NCBI GenBank assembly: GCA_017500625.1
Contig: JAFVYX010000056.1
Coordinates: forward strand, 1-6,188
Reading direction: 5' to 3'
Length of the DNA stretch: 6,188 nucleotides
Origin: Clostridia bacterium
GTDB lineage: Bacteria > Bacillota_A > Clostridia > Oscillospirales > CAG-272
The notes below the pieces were generated by a model. The model did no database searches. It had not been told where the DNA came from and saw only the letters and a program-made list of their open reading frames with translations. Shown piece after piece: positions 1 to 5,841 of this stretch. The position numbers were made by a program, and so were the translations under genes. The first letter of the stretch is position 1, and each line of letters starts with the position of its first letter.

Positions 1-858
1 CACTTCGATGATGATCGAGAGGTTACGGCCGGGACGGACGGGAATGGTCATGGAGGGGATCGAGATGCCGAGGATCTCGGTGCGCTCCTCGTCGATACCG
101 AGGCGATCGTACATCTTGCCCTGCACCCACGGCTCAAGGTTCACGATGAGGTCGATCTTCTCGGAGTTCTTGACGGCGCCCATACCGAACAGGCGACGCA
201 CGTCCACAACGCCGATGCCGCGCAGCTCCACGTAATGGCGAATGATCTCGGGGGCCTCGCCGACCAGCGTTTTGGCCGACACGCGCTTGATCTCGACGGC
301 ATCGTCGGCAATGAGACGGTGGCCGCGCTTGACAAGCTCAATGGCCGTCTCGCTCTTACCGACGCCGCTGTCACCGAGCAAAAGCACACCCTCGCCGTAG
401 ACCTCAACGAGAACGCCGTGGCGCGTGATGCGCGGGGCAAGACGAAGATTCAAAAAGGCAATGAGGGCAGCCATAAACTCACTGGTGCGCTCCTCGGTCA
501 AAAGCACGGGAACGCCGTGGCGCTCGGCCAGGGCCAGCCCCTCCGCATCCAGCGCAAGGCCCGAGGTGATGACGGTGGCCACGGGGTGCGTCGAGAAAAA
601 CGCATCGAGGCAGGCGTGGCGCTTGTCCCCGTCCATACAACGGAGATAGTGCATCTCGGTCTTACCGATGATCTGCACGCGGTCGGCCTCGTAATACTCG
701 TAAAAGGAAGCCAGCTGAAGTCCCGGGCGGTTGACGCGCGGCACCGAGAGGAAAATATCCTCAGCGGGCTTTGGGAGATACACGGTGCGAAGGCCAAGCT
801 CCTTCATGGTGTCGGCCAGCGATACGGTGTACCGCTCCTCGCTCTGAAACGCTTCCAT
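1..858 (-). CDS. hprK: HPr kinase/phosphorylase, 3' end beyond the window
   Basis: This bifunctional cytoplasmic enzyme phosphorylates HPr of the sugar phosphotransferase system on a regulatory serine (Ser46 in Bacillus) and removes that phosphate, so it controls catabolite repression in Firmicutes. Read on the minus strand from the ATG at 858-856, 286 codons stay open to base 1. Seen: an N-terminal domain (about residues 1-135), then His147 in RHGVLVE, the Walker A motif GDSGVGKS at residues 162-169, and the family signature ELRGIGVVDV at 211-220. The visible end reads GRNLSIIIEV. The family is usually about 310-330 residues, so roughly 25-40 C-terminal residues lie outside. The start is supported by AAGGAG (868-873), 9 nt upstream, and by the promoter at 893-921. 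It is divergent from the lipoprotein gene. Identity is near certain. Confidence 0.96.
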   Translation of the reverse strand, partial: MEAFQSEERYTVSLADTMKELGLRTVYLPKPAEDIFLSVPRVNRPGLQLASFYEYYEADRVQIIGKTEMHYLRCMDGDKRHACLDAFFSTHPVATVITSGLALDAEGLALAERHGVPVLLTEERTSEFMAALIAFLNLRLAPRITRHGVLVEVYGEGVLLLGDSGVGKSETAIELVKRGHRLIADDAVEIKRVSAKTLVGEAPEIIRHYVELRGIGVVDVRRLFGMGAVKNSEKIDLIVNLEPWVQGKMYDRLGIDEERTEILGISIPSMTIPVRPGRNLSIIIEV

Positions 859-892
859 AGGTTTTGTCTCCTTATCCTTAGTCTTCCCCTTA

Positions 893-921
893 AGTATAGC
901 ACATCGGGAAAAACTTTGCAA
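893..921 (-). promoter_or_regulatory. Probable housekeeping promoter of hprK
   Basis: On the minus strand the -10 is TATACT (898 to 893), preceded by TGTGC (903 to 899), which makes an extended TGTGn -10. The -35 is TTGCAA (921 to 916), four of six matches to TTGACA, with a 17-bp spacer. Transcription would begin near 886, giving a leader of about 28 nt that contains the AAGGAG ribosome site at 868-873. No operator such as a cre site was recognised. Confidence 0.7.
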
Positions 922-976
922 GAAAAACTCTCATACTTGTCACTTCCTGATTTTATTCATATAAAATTAACAAAAC

Positions 977-987
977 TGTGGTATAAT
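977..987 (+). promoter_or_regulatory. Extended -10 promoter of the lipoprotein operon
   Basis: TGTGG followed by TATAAT (982-987) is a perfect consensus -10 with a TGTGn extension. No good -35 lies 16-18 bp upstream, where the sequence is only A/T-rich, so the extended -10 probably carries recognition. Transcription would begin near 994. This rules out the in-frame ATG at 988 as a start and supports the ATG at 1024. Confidence 0.72.
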
Positions 988-1010
988 ATGTCCGAAAGAC
1001 CATTCAATAC

Positions 1011-1017
1011 GGAAGGA
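1011..1017 (+). promoter_or_regulatory. Ribosome binding site deciding the lipoprotein start
   Basis: GGAAGGA lies 6 nt before the ATG at 1024. The open frame continues far upstream, antisense to hprK. This site, the promoter at 977-987 and the signal peptide that follows together fix the true start at 1024. Confidence 0.75.
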
Positions 1018-1023
1018 CGCTTT

Positions 1024-2076
1024 ATGAAACACCGCTTTTTGAGAGCGATGACGCTCCTCTTGGCGCTTCTTATGCTGACGGCGCCCCTGACGGCGTGCGG
1101 CGACGGCTACTACAAGCCCGTGGAATCCACGGAGCTTGAGGCCACGCCCGTGTTCACGTTGGGCGAGGACACCGTGAATTTTGAGGTGCTGTCTACCTTT
1201 TTCCACAACCGCTGTGAGAACACCCCCGGCTTTTCCGACACCTATTTTACGGGGGCGGACGGCGGGGAGCGCTTCTCTACCGTGATGAGGGAAGCGATCG
1301 GTGAGATCGCCCTCGTCTATGCGATGCTCTCGCTTTGCCGCGAGGTGGGGATCGACCCGTACAGCGAGGAGATGGACACGGCGGTCAACGAGACGATCAA
1401 AACGAGCGTGGACGGCGGCACCTTTGGGGAATACGAGATCCGCGGCTTCGATTCCTACGAGGATTACCTCACCTACCTCCGCCGTGAGTTTCACATGAAC
1501 GATGCCGTTAACCGCCTGATGATGCGGTACGCCGAATGTGAGGAAGCCCTTTCCGATCATTACGCCAAAAGCTATGCCTACACCGAGGCCGACGTGCGCG
1601 ATTTTTTTGAAAGCGACGGGTGCATTCGCATTCTTTGGGTCTCCCGCTTCGAGAATTCGGGTGGGCTTGACCGCGCCGACAATCTGGCGCTCATGGAATC
1701 GGCCCGTCAGAAGCTGCGCGGCGCCGATCCCTACAAGGCACTCCAGTATTCGCTGGAGCCGACCACCGATTTTCACCTCGGCCGTCACACGCTGGACAGC
1801 GCCTATTACGGCAAGCTGATCGAGGCGGCCTACGCTCTGCCCGTCGGCGGTGTCAGTGAGGTCATCGACCTCGGCTCCGAGGGGCTGTTCGCTCTCCGCC
1901 GCATGCCGAAGGAGGCCGCCGCGCTGTCCCAGCGCTACGAGGAGATCGCCAAGGTCTACCTCGGCGAGGTGATGTACGGCAAGATCGATGCGATCGCCGC
2001 CGAGCTCTTGAATGGTATCGTTTATACCGAATTCTTTTCTACGCTGACTGCCGAGGACATTCTGGGAGAATCCTGA
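1024..2076 (+). CDS. SurA/PrsA-like foldase-type lipoprotein (parvulin-like domain, probably non-catalytic)
   Basis: This is a predicted lipoprotein of 350 residues. The signal peptide (about 1-24) has basic residues, a hydrophobic stretch and the lipobox LTAC, with Cys25 as the lipidation site, so the protein should be anchored on the outer face of the membrane. Residues about 40-180 are a helix-rich chaperone-like segment of the SurA_N type. Residues about 186-315 follow the layout of a parvulin (PpiC) rotamase domain: an IRIL strand, a helix (LMESARQKLRGADPYKAL), then an aromatic/Gly segment, EAAYALPVGGVSEVI, and a closing GLFALRRM strand. In active parvulins the first strand usually reads RHIL. 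Here it is IRIL (201-204) with no histidine, so activity is doubtful and a holdase role is possible. The downstream gene begins 2 nt after its stop, so the two are probably co-transcribed. Symbol withheld because PrsA orthology is not shown. Confidence 0.8.
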   Translation: MKHRFLRAMTLLLALLMLTAPLTACGDGYYKPVESTELEATPVFTLGEDTVNFEVLSTFFHNRCENTPGFSDTYFTGADGGERFSTVMREAIGEIALVYAMLSLCREVGIDPYSEEMDTAVNETIKTSVDGGTFGEYEIRGFDSYEDYLTYLRREFHMNDAVNRLMMRYAECEEALSDHYAKSYAYTEADVRDFFESDGCIRILWVSRFENSGGLDRADNLALMESARQKLRGADPYKALQYSLEPTTDFHLGRHTLDSAYYGKLIEAAYALPVGGVSEVIDLGSEGLFALRRMPKEAAALSQRYEEIAKVYLGEVMYGKIDAIAAELLNGIVYTEFFSTLTAEDILGES

Positions 2077-2078
2077 CG

Positions 2079-2738
2079 ATGACACGCGCCACCTATTCCT
2101 TTCTTGACGGAGCCCCGCTGGCGGGCGAGGGCAACCGCTCCCTCCCCACCGAGAGCGGCTCGGCGTGGGACGCCCGTGTGGCCGCCGACGCCACCTTTCC
2201 TCTGACGGCAGAGGAGCAGGAGGCAGACGCTCTGGCGGCTCGCATTTTTGACGACCTTGCCGCCCATACCGAGCACGAGCGGAGCCGCCGCGTGGCAACG
2301 CATTTCCCCACGCTTTACGAAATGCTCTGCGAGTATTCGGCCGAGTATCCCACGCTCTCCTTTATGCCGATGCCCACCTCACCCGAGGTGATGACGGTAT
2401 CGGTCTCGTGCTATGCCCTTCTTTTCTGCTTCGGTGCGGTGGCCTACGCTGCCGACTGCGAGGCACGGCCGCTCTCGGTCGGCTACGTGGCCGAGGAGGA
2501 GAGCATCGCCCTCTCACTGACCGCCGCCGAGGGCGCACCGCTTCTCTCGCCCCACCGCCTTGACGTTTTGAAAAAGCTGGCAGAGGTCTCGGGCTTTTCC
2601 ATCGAAGCGCAGGACGGGCCGCCATCGACCGTCACGCTTCGTCTTGCGCGCCACGTGCCCGACGTCATCACCACGGCGGCGACCTCTTTGCCCTGGCTGC
2701 GCCGCGCCTTTTTCCTTGCCCGTTATTATTTCTACTGA
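2079..2738 (+). CDS. Unknown 219-residue protein, possible degenerate GHKL ATPase-like fold
   Basis: I do not recognise a named family. The ATG at 2079 follows the lipoprotein stop by 2 nt, with GGGAGA (2064-2069) as ribosome site, so translation is probably coupled. No signal peptide or clear membrane span is visible; residues 111-125 are hydrophobic but short and alanine-rich. Residues about 43-92 are probably helical and partly charged. From about 93 to 192 the order resembles a histidine-kinase ATPase domain: a helix where the N-box would be (CYALLFCFGAVAYAADCE, 111-128), strands LSVGYV and SIALSLTA, then LDVLKKLAEVSGFSIEAQ and TVTLRLAR (161-191), like the closing G2 helix and strands. 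The N-box asparagines, the DxGxG box and the glycine-rich G2 box are absent, so ATP binding is unlikely. This fold assignment is inference. The C-terminus is aromatic (RYYFY). It is likely a real gene, given the spacing, ribosome site and terminator. Confidence 0.75.
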   Translation: MTRATYSFLDGAPLAGEGNRSLPTESGSAWDARVAADATFPLTAEEQEADALAARIFDDLAAHTEHERSRRVATHFPTLYEMLCEYSAEYPTLSFMPMPTSPEVMTVSVSCYALLFCFGAVAYAADCEARPLSVGYVAEEESIALSLTAAEGAPLLSPHRLDVLKKLAEVSGFSIEAQDGPPSTVTLRLARHVPDVITTAATSLPWLRRAFFLARYYFY

Positions 2739-2745
2739 TCGATCT

Positions 2746-2784
2746 GTGGCAGAATTGCTCTTGGCAATTCTGCCACTTTCTTTT
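2746..2784 (+). terminator. Rho-independent terminator of the lipoprotein operon
   Basis: A perfect 13-bp stem, GTGGCAGAATTGC (2746-2758) with GCAATTCTGCCAC (2764-2776), has a 5-nt loop and is followed by TTTCTTTT. It begins 7 nt after the upstream stop codon. Its sequence is unrelated to the repeated hairpins elsewhere in the window. Confidence 0.93.
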
Positions 2785-2795
2785 GCTCTCTGTGG

Positions 2796-2826
2796 CACAT
2801 AAATGCCGCGCGCCGCGTACAAATTA
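2796..2826 (+). promoter_or_regulatory. Possible sigma-G/sigma-F-like promoter of spoIVB
   Basis: No housekeeping promoter is evident between the terminator and spoIVB. CACATA (2796-2801), then 18 bp, then CAAATTA (2820-2826), loosely resembles the forespore sigma-G pattern (TGnATA and CATnnTA). The assignment leans on the known forespore expression of spoIVB in Bacillus and on weak sequence matches only. Confidence 0.3.
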
Positions 2827-2858
2827 ATGGAGAATTCACGAAAGGCGGCACGCATTCT

Positions 2859-4070
2859 ATGAAGCTACTCAAAAAACTAACCTCCGCCGTCTCGCTCCTT
2901 CTGCTTCTTTCGCTGTTACTTATAGCGGGAGCAGTACGGGTGGCGGACGCGCATCTCCCTCACTCGGTCTCGGTCCTTCGGGGCGACGAGCCGTCGGTTC
3001 CCACGTTCATCACACTGACACCCGAGGGCGAGGGTGAGAGCCGAGGGCCTGTGACAACACAGGTAGCCACCGCCCGTCTCTTTGGCGTTTTTCCCGTAAA
3101 GCGCGTCAAGATCAAAAGCTACGAGGAGATGTGGCTTTGCCCCGGCGGTGACGTTTTTGGGATCCGTATCCGCCTCGGAGGAGCGATGGTGACCGCCCTT
3201 TCCGAGGTCCGCGACGCGGACGGCCACGCGCGCCACCCGGGGCGCGAGGCGGGGCTTCTCCCCGGTGACCTCATCACCGCGGTGGGAGGAGTGACGGTCA
3301 AAACGGCGGAGGATCTCTCGCGTGCGGTCGCCGCCTCGGAGGGGCGACCGCTGTCGCTGACGATCCAGCGGGGCGACGGCACGCACACCCTGACGCTTAC
3401 CCCCGCCTATTCGCAGGCGGCGGGGGGCTTCCGCGCGGGTCTTTTCGTTAAGGACCAGGCCGCAGGCATCGGCACCGTGACATTCATTGACCCCAAGACG
3501 GGCGAGTTCGGCGGCCTCGGTCACGGCGTGTACGACAGCGAAACGGCATCTCTCCTGCCAATCGAGCGCGGGGCGGTGACGGGTGTCACCCTCAGCGGCG
3601 TCGTACCGGGGGCGGCGGGTGCTCCCGGTGAGCCGCGCGGCCACCTCACGGACGAGAAGTGCGGCACCCTGCTCTCGAATACCGACTGCGGCGTGTTCGG
3701 CGTTCTGGCCGATGAGAGAACCACGGCCGAGGCGATGCCGATCGGGCTTGCCTCCTCGGTGCACGTGGGGGCGGCCACGATCCGCTGCACCCTCCGCGAC
3801 GGCGTGACCGAGGAATACGGCATCGAGATCACCGAGCTCCGCAAGGGGGGCGGCGCCACCAAATGCTTCTCGATCCGCGTGACCGATGCGCGCCTGCTCG
3901 CCGAAACGGGCGGCATTGTGCAAGGTATGTCGGGCTCGCCGATACTCCAGGACGGCAAGCTCATTGGCGCTGTGACGCATGTGATGATCTCAGACCCGAC
4001 GGCGGGCTACGGGATCTTCATTGAGAATATGCTCGCCGCGGCGGACGGCGAGCTTCGGCAAGCGGCGTAA
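2859..4070 (+). CDS. spoIVB: SpoIVB sporulation serine peptidase (S55 family, PDZ domain)
   Basis: In sporulating Bacillus this protease is made in the forespore and secreted into the space between the two membranes, where it cleaves SpoIVFA and so triggers pro-sigma-K processing in the mother cell. The 403 residues compare with about 425 in B. subtilis. Seen: an N-terminal hydrophobic segment (about 6-27) acting as signal or anchor; a PDZ domain (about 100-182) with EAGLLPGDLITAVGG; and the S55 peptidase domain to the C-terminus. The likely catalytic residues are His222 in GLGHGVYD, Asp343 in RVTDARLL and Ser358 in VQGMSGSP. Their spacing matches the triad described for SpoIVB. The start is chosen for AAAGGCGG (2841-2848), 10 nt upstream, and the signal that follows. 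It stands alone between two terminators, without recN before or spo0A after it, the neighbours common in other spore-formers. Confidence 0.95.
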   Translation: MKLLKKLTSAVSLLLLLSLLLIAGAVRVADAHLPHSVSVLRGDEPSVPTFITLTPEGEGESRGPVTTQVATARLFGVFPVKRVKIKSYEEMWLCPGGDVFGIRIRLGGAMVTALSEVRDADGHARHPGREAGLLPGDLITAVGGVTVKTAEDLSRAVAASEGRPLSLTIQRGDGTHTLTLTPAYSQAAGGFRAGLFVKDQAAGIGTVTFIDPKTGEFGGLGHGVYDSETASLLPIERGAVTGVTLSGVVPGAAGAPGEPRGHLTDEKCGTLLSNTDCGVFGVLADERTTAEAMPIGLASSVHVGAATIRCTLRDGVTEEYGIEITELRKGGGATKCFSIRVTDARLLAETGGIVQGMSGSPILQDGKLIGAVTHVMISDPTAGYGIFIENMLAAADGELRQAA

Positions 4071-4096
4071 AAAAGGCACCCCGAAGGGTGCCTTTT
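4071..4096 (+). terminator. Terminator of spoIVB, repeat-family hairpin copy 1
   Basis: The stem AAAAGGCACCC (4071-4081) pairs with GGGTGCCTTTT (4086-4096) around the loop CGAA. It follows the spoIVB stop codon directly. The same stem recurs at 5842-5867 and 5971-5996. The A and T tracts make it able to terminate from either side. Confidence 0.9.
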
Positions 4097-4149
4097 CGGT
4101 TGGCCCGGTGCGCGGCCTCACGGAGCAGAAAGCGGTCAATCGTAAAAAA
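4097..4149 (+). repeat. Repeat spacer, internally shortened core copy A
   Basis: After hairpin 1 the sequence keeps CGGTT and then CCTCACGGAGCAGAAA (4116-4131), identical to the start of core copy C (5885-5900). It then jumps to GCGGTCAATCGTAAAA, which resembles the tail before hairpin 4 (ACGGCAATAGAAAA, 5961-5974). Copy A therefore looks like a full unit that lost about 60 internal bases while keeping both ends. Confidence 0.65.
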
Positions 4150-4172
4150 CGGCCCCCCGAAGGGTGCCCCCC
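4147..4172 (+). repeat. Decayed repeat-family hairpin copy 2
   Basis: GGCCCCC (4151-4157), loop CGAA, GGGTGCC (4162-4168) matches the repeated terminator stem except for one A-to-C change that leaves a mismatch (C4154 opposite T4165). The T tract is replaced by CCCC. It keeps the position of a terminator hairpin in the repeat order but has probably lost termination function. Confidence 0.7.
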
Positions 4173-4176
4173 GCGG

Positions 4177-4231
4177 CCTCACGAGGCAGAAATCGAGCAG
4201 AAATTGGCGATCTTGCCCCGACGGCGTATGA
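4177..4231 (+). repeat. 55-nt repeat core copy B
   Basis: It matches 5885-5939 at 50 of 55 positions without gaps. It contains a near-tandem 11-mer: GAGGCAGAAAT, then CGAGCAGAAAT. It can fold by pairing CGAGGCA (4182-4188) with TGCCCCG (4214-4220) with one mismatch. Similarity to copy C falls off just after 4231, exactly where LysR-like coding sequence begins. Confidence 0.85.
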
Positions 4232-4728
4232 CAGATACCGAGCTGTACGAGAGGTGGGAATACCGGACGGAGCAGATCCTCCTTGCCGTGCCGCGGACAC
4301 GCCCCGAGTGTGCGGCGGCCGAGCCGTATGCCCTTGACGAGGAGAGCATACGGAGCAAGGCATACCTTGCGGACAGCACTCCCGCGGTGCCCCTCGCTCT
4401 TTTTTCAGAAGTCCCCTTTGTGCTGCTGGCCCCCAATAACGATACGCGCATTCGTGCCGACCGTATGCTTCGTGAGGCGGACATCACCCCCGAGATCGCG
4501 CTGGAGGTGCAGCAGCAGGCCACCGCCTATATGATCGCCGCCACGGGGATGGGGGCGGTCTTCATCAGCGATATGGCGGTGGAGAAGCTGCCCGCGCATG
4601 GGGCCCTTGCCTATTACAAGCCGGGGAGCGAGGCCGCTCGACGGAGCGTCTACTTCACTATGAAGAAGCACAAGCAAAAGACAAGAGCTGTCGAGGAGTT
4701 TTTGCGCCTGATTACCGAGAATAAGTAA
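4228..4728 (+). pseudogene. LysR-family regulator remnant, effector-binding half only
   Basis: The 166 codons from the ATG at 4228 match the C-terminal part of a LysR-type substrate-binding domain. Key segments are RTEQILLAVP (13-22), PFVLLAPNNDTRIRAD (63-78), a central QQQATAYMIAATGMGAVFISD (95-115), and a final AARRSVYFTMKK with AVEEFLRLI. Intact LysR proteins are about 300 residues with an N-terminal winged helix-turn-helix. That half and the first part of the effector domain are missing, and no trace lies between spoIVB and here. The frame runs upstream through the repeats, but that part reads as non-homologous repeat sequence. The ATG has no clear ribosome site and falls inside repeat core B. 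The frame has no internal stops and keeps its own terminator, so the truncation may be recent. A translated stand-alone domain cannot be excluded, but loss of function as a DNA-binding regulator seems certain. Confidence 0.78.
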
Positions 4729-4732
4729 AAAA

Positions 4733-4758
4733 GCACGACCACCCGGCTGTGGTCGTGC
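4733..4758 (+). terminator. Hairpin terminator after the LysR remnant
   Basis: GCACGACCAC (4733-4742) pairs perfectly with GTGGTCGTGC (4749-4758) around a 6-nt loop, 4 nt after the stop codon. The plus-strand T tract is weak (CGTTTGCTT). On the minus strand the hairpin is followed by six T residues, so it would terminate better in that direction. Confidence 0.75.
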
Positions 4759-4870
4759 CGTTTGCTTGACAGAGCTCCTTTTATTCAGCAAGTTTTGTTT
4801 ACAAAACCGTCCGTTCTTAAAAAATAGCGCCAGCATAGTGGAAAAGGATAGACCTCCCTATCTTTTTTTG
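4759..4870. other. AT-rich intergenic stretch with isolated signals
   Basis: No gene is supported here. It holds a perfect TTGACA (4766-4771) with no acceptable -10 at 16-18 bp; an inverted repeat GTTTTGT/ACAAAAC (4792-4798 and 4801-4807) that could be an operator; and a terminator-like hairpin, AAAAGGATAG (4842-4851) with CTATCTTTTT (4858-4867, one G-T pair), whose right arm lies in a run of seven T residues (4863-4869). A short transcript ending there is conceivable but unproven. Confidence 0.4.
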
Positions 4871-4878
4871 CGGAACGC

Positions 4879-4908
4879 TTGCACAGCGGCGCGGCGGTGT
4901 GATATAAT
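4879..4908 (+). promoter_or_regulatory. Extended -10 promoter of the amidohydrolase gene
   Basis: The -10 is TATAAT (4903-4908), preceded by TGTGA (4898-4902), the same extended form as at the lipoprotein promoter. A poor -35, TTGCAC (4879-4884), lies 18 bp upstream. Transcription would begin near 4915. The ATG at 4907 overlaps the -10 and so cannot be the start from this promoter. Confidence 0.72.
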
Positions 4909-4919
4909 GGAAGAAAAAC

Positions 4920-4927
4920 GGAGGAGG
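4920..4927 (+). promoter_or_regulatory. Ribosome binding site deciding the amidohydrolase start
   Basis: GGAGGAGG is a near-perfect Shine-Dalgarno sequence 6 nt before the ATG at 4934. It places the start just before the metal-binding DAHAH motif rather than at in-frame ATGs at 4766 or 4907. Confidence 0.85.
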
Positions 4928-4933
4928 CGCGAT

Positions 4934-5827
4934 ATGGAGATCGTAGACGCGCACGCGCACGTATATGAACGACTGGCGGGCTTTGGCCCCCGGGGCGAGG
5001 GCCGCGCCGTCGGCGGTGGCGTTATGGAATGGGCCACGGGCGAGCGCGAGCAATTTCTCCGTCCCGAGGACGGTGACCTCGGCTTTTCCTACGATCGCCT
5101 TGTCGAACGCATGGACGAGGCGGGCATTTCCCGCGCCGTCCTTTTGCAATGCTGCAATTACGGTTTTGCCAACGGCTACGTGGCCGAGGCGGTGACCGCT
5201 TATCCCGACCGCTTTCTCGGCGTGGGGGTGCTAGACCCCTTTTGCGGACGGGCGGCGGACATTTTTCGTCACCTTACCGAAACAAAGGGCTTTTCTGCGG
5301 TGAAGCTTGACCTTTCCGAAAGGTTTGGCCTTGTCGGCTACCACCCCGAGCTGGCGGTGGACGGTGAGGTGTGCGAGTTTCTCTTCTCCTTGGCCGAGGA
5401 GCGCGGTGTTCCCGTCACCTTGGATACCGGCCCCCTCGGTACAAGGTCGCTGGATCCCGAGGCGATCGCACGCGTGCTTGACCGCCACCCACGCCTCACC
5501 CTCGTCCTTGCGCACGCCCTGTTTCCTTCCCCCACCGACGGACGCAACGGGGAACGCTTGGCGATCCTGCGGTCGCTGGCGGGCGCCGACCTTTACGTTG
5601 ACACCGCTTCCTTGGCTATCGACACCCCCGCGGTGCAGGCCTATCTGCGCGCCGCCACAGACCTTTTGGGAGTCGACCGCGTCATGTTCGGCACCGACGT
5701 TCCCGGCGCCCTCAAGGCCCGCAGTTACGCCACCATGGTCGATGCCGTCCGCCCCCTCTTTTCCACCGAGGAGCTGCCCCTCGTCCTCGGACAAAACGCC
5801 CTGCGCGTCTATGGAAAAAGACTGTAA
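4934..5827 (+). CDS. Amidohydrolase-2 family TIM-barrel hydrolase/decarboxylase, substrate unknown
   Basis: This 297-residue, apparently cytoplasmic protein belongs to the amidohydrolase-related family (Pfam Amidohydro_2), metal-dependent hydrolases or decarboxylases. Seen: the strand-1 metal motif DAHAH (residues 5-9), with His7 and His9 as HxH; Lys124 in GFSAVKLDL; His194 in LTLVLAHALF; YVDTASL (221-227); and Asp255 in the closing VMFGTDVP motif. The length suits the family. At strand 5, where relatives usually have a metal-ligand His (PVLIHTG type), this protein has Asp164 in VPVTLDTG (GAT at 5423-5425, one base from a His codon). The KLH often seen at strand 4 is also KLD. The metal site may therefore be altered. 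It is transcribed alone from its own promoter and ends in a repeat-family terminator. The substrate cannot be read from the sequence. The nearby LysR remnant might once have regulated it, but that is speculation. Confidence 0.88.
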   Translation: MEIVDAHAHVYERLAGFGPRGEGRAVGGGVMEWATGEREQFLRPEDGDLGFSYDRLVERMDEAGISRAVLLQCCNYGFANGYVAEAVTAYPDRFLGVGVLDPFCGRAADIFRHLTETKGFSAVKLDLSERFGLVGYHPELAVDGEVCEFLFSLAEERGVPVTLDTGPLGTRSLDPEAIARVLDRHPRLTLVLAHALFPSPTDGRNGERLAILRSLAGADLYVDTASLAIDTPAVQAYLRAATDLLGVDRVMFGTDVPGALKARSYATMVDAVRPLFSTEELPLVLGQNALRVYGKRL

Positions 5828-5841
5828 ACATTTGAAAATGC

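Noticed and set aside
235..1023. Upstream part of a long plus-strand frame continuous with the lipoprotein gene
   Set aside because: It is antisense to hprK and precedes the promoter, ribosome site and signal peptide that place the start at 1024.
988..1023. Alternative lipoprotein start at ATG 988
   Set aside because: It directly follows the TATAAT box, upstream of the expected transcription start, and would put 12 residues before the lipoprotein signal peptide.
967..2298. 443-codon minus-strand frame
   Set aside because: It lies opposite the lipoprotein and the 219-residue gene, shows no recognisable domain, and is expected from the G/C bias at third codon positions.
2916..3980. 354-codon minus-strand frame
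   Set aside because: It is a full shadow of spoIVB, whose catalytic and PDZ motifs are unmistakable on the plus strand. The antisense product has low-complexity, Arg/Gly-rich composition.
4766..4933. In-frame N-terminal extension of the amidohydrolase (ATG at 4766 or 4907)
   Set aside because: The extension crosses a terminator-like hairpin and the -10 element, while a strong GGAGGAGG precedes the ATG at 4934, next to the DAHAH motif.
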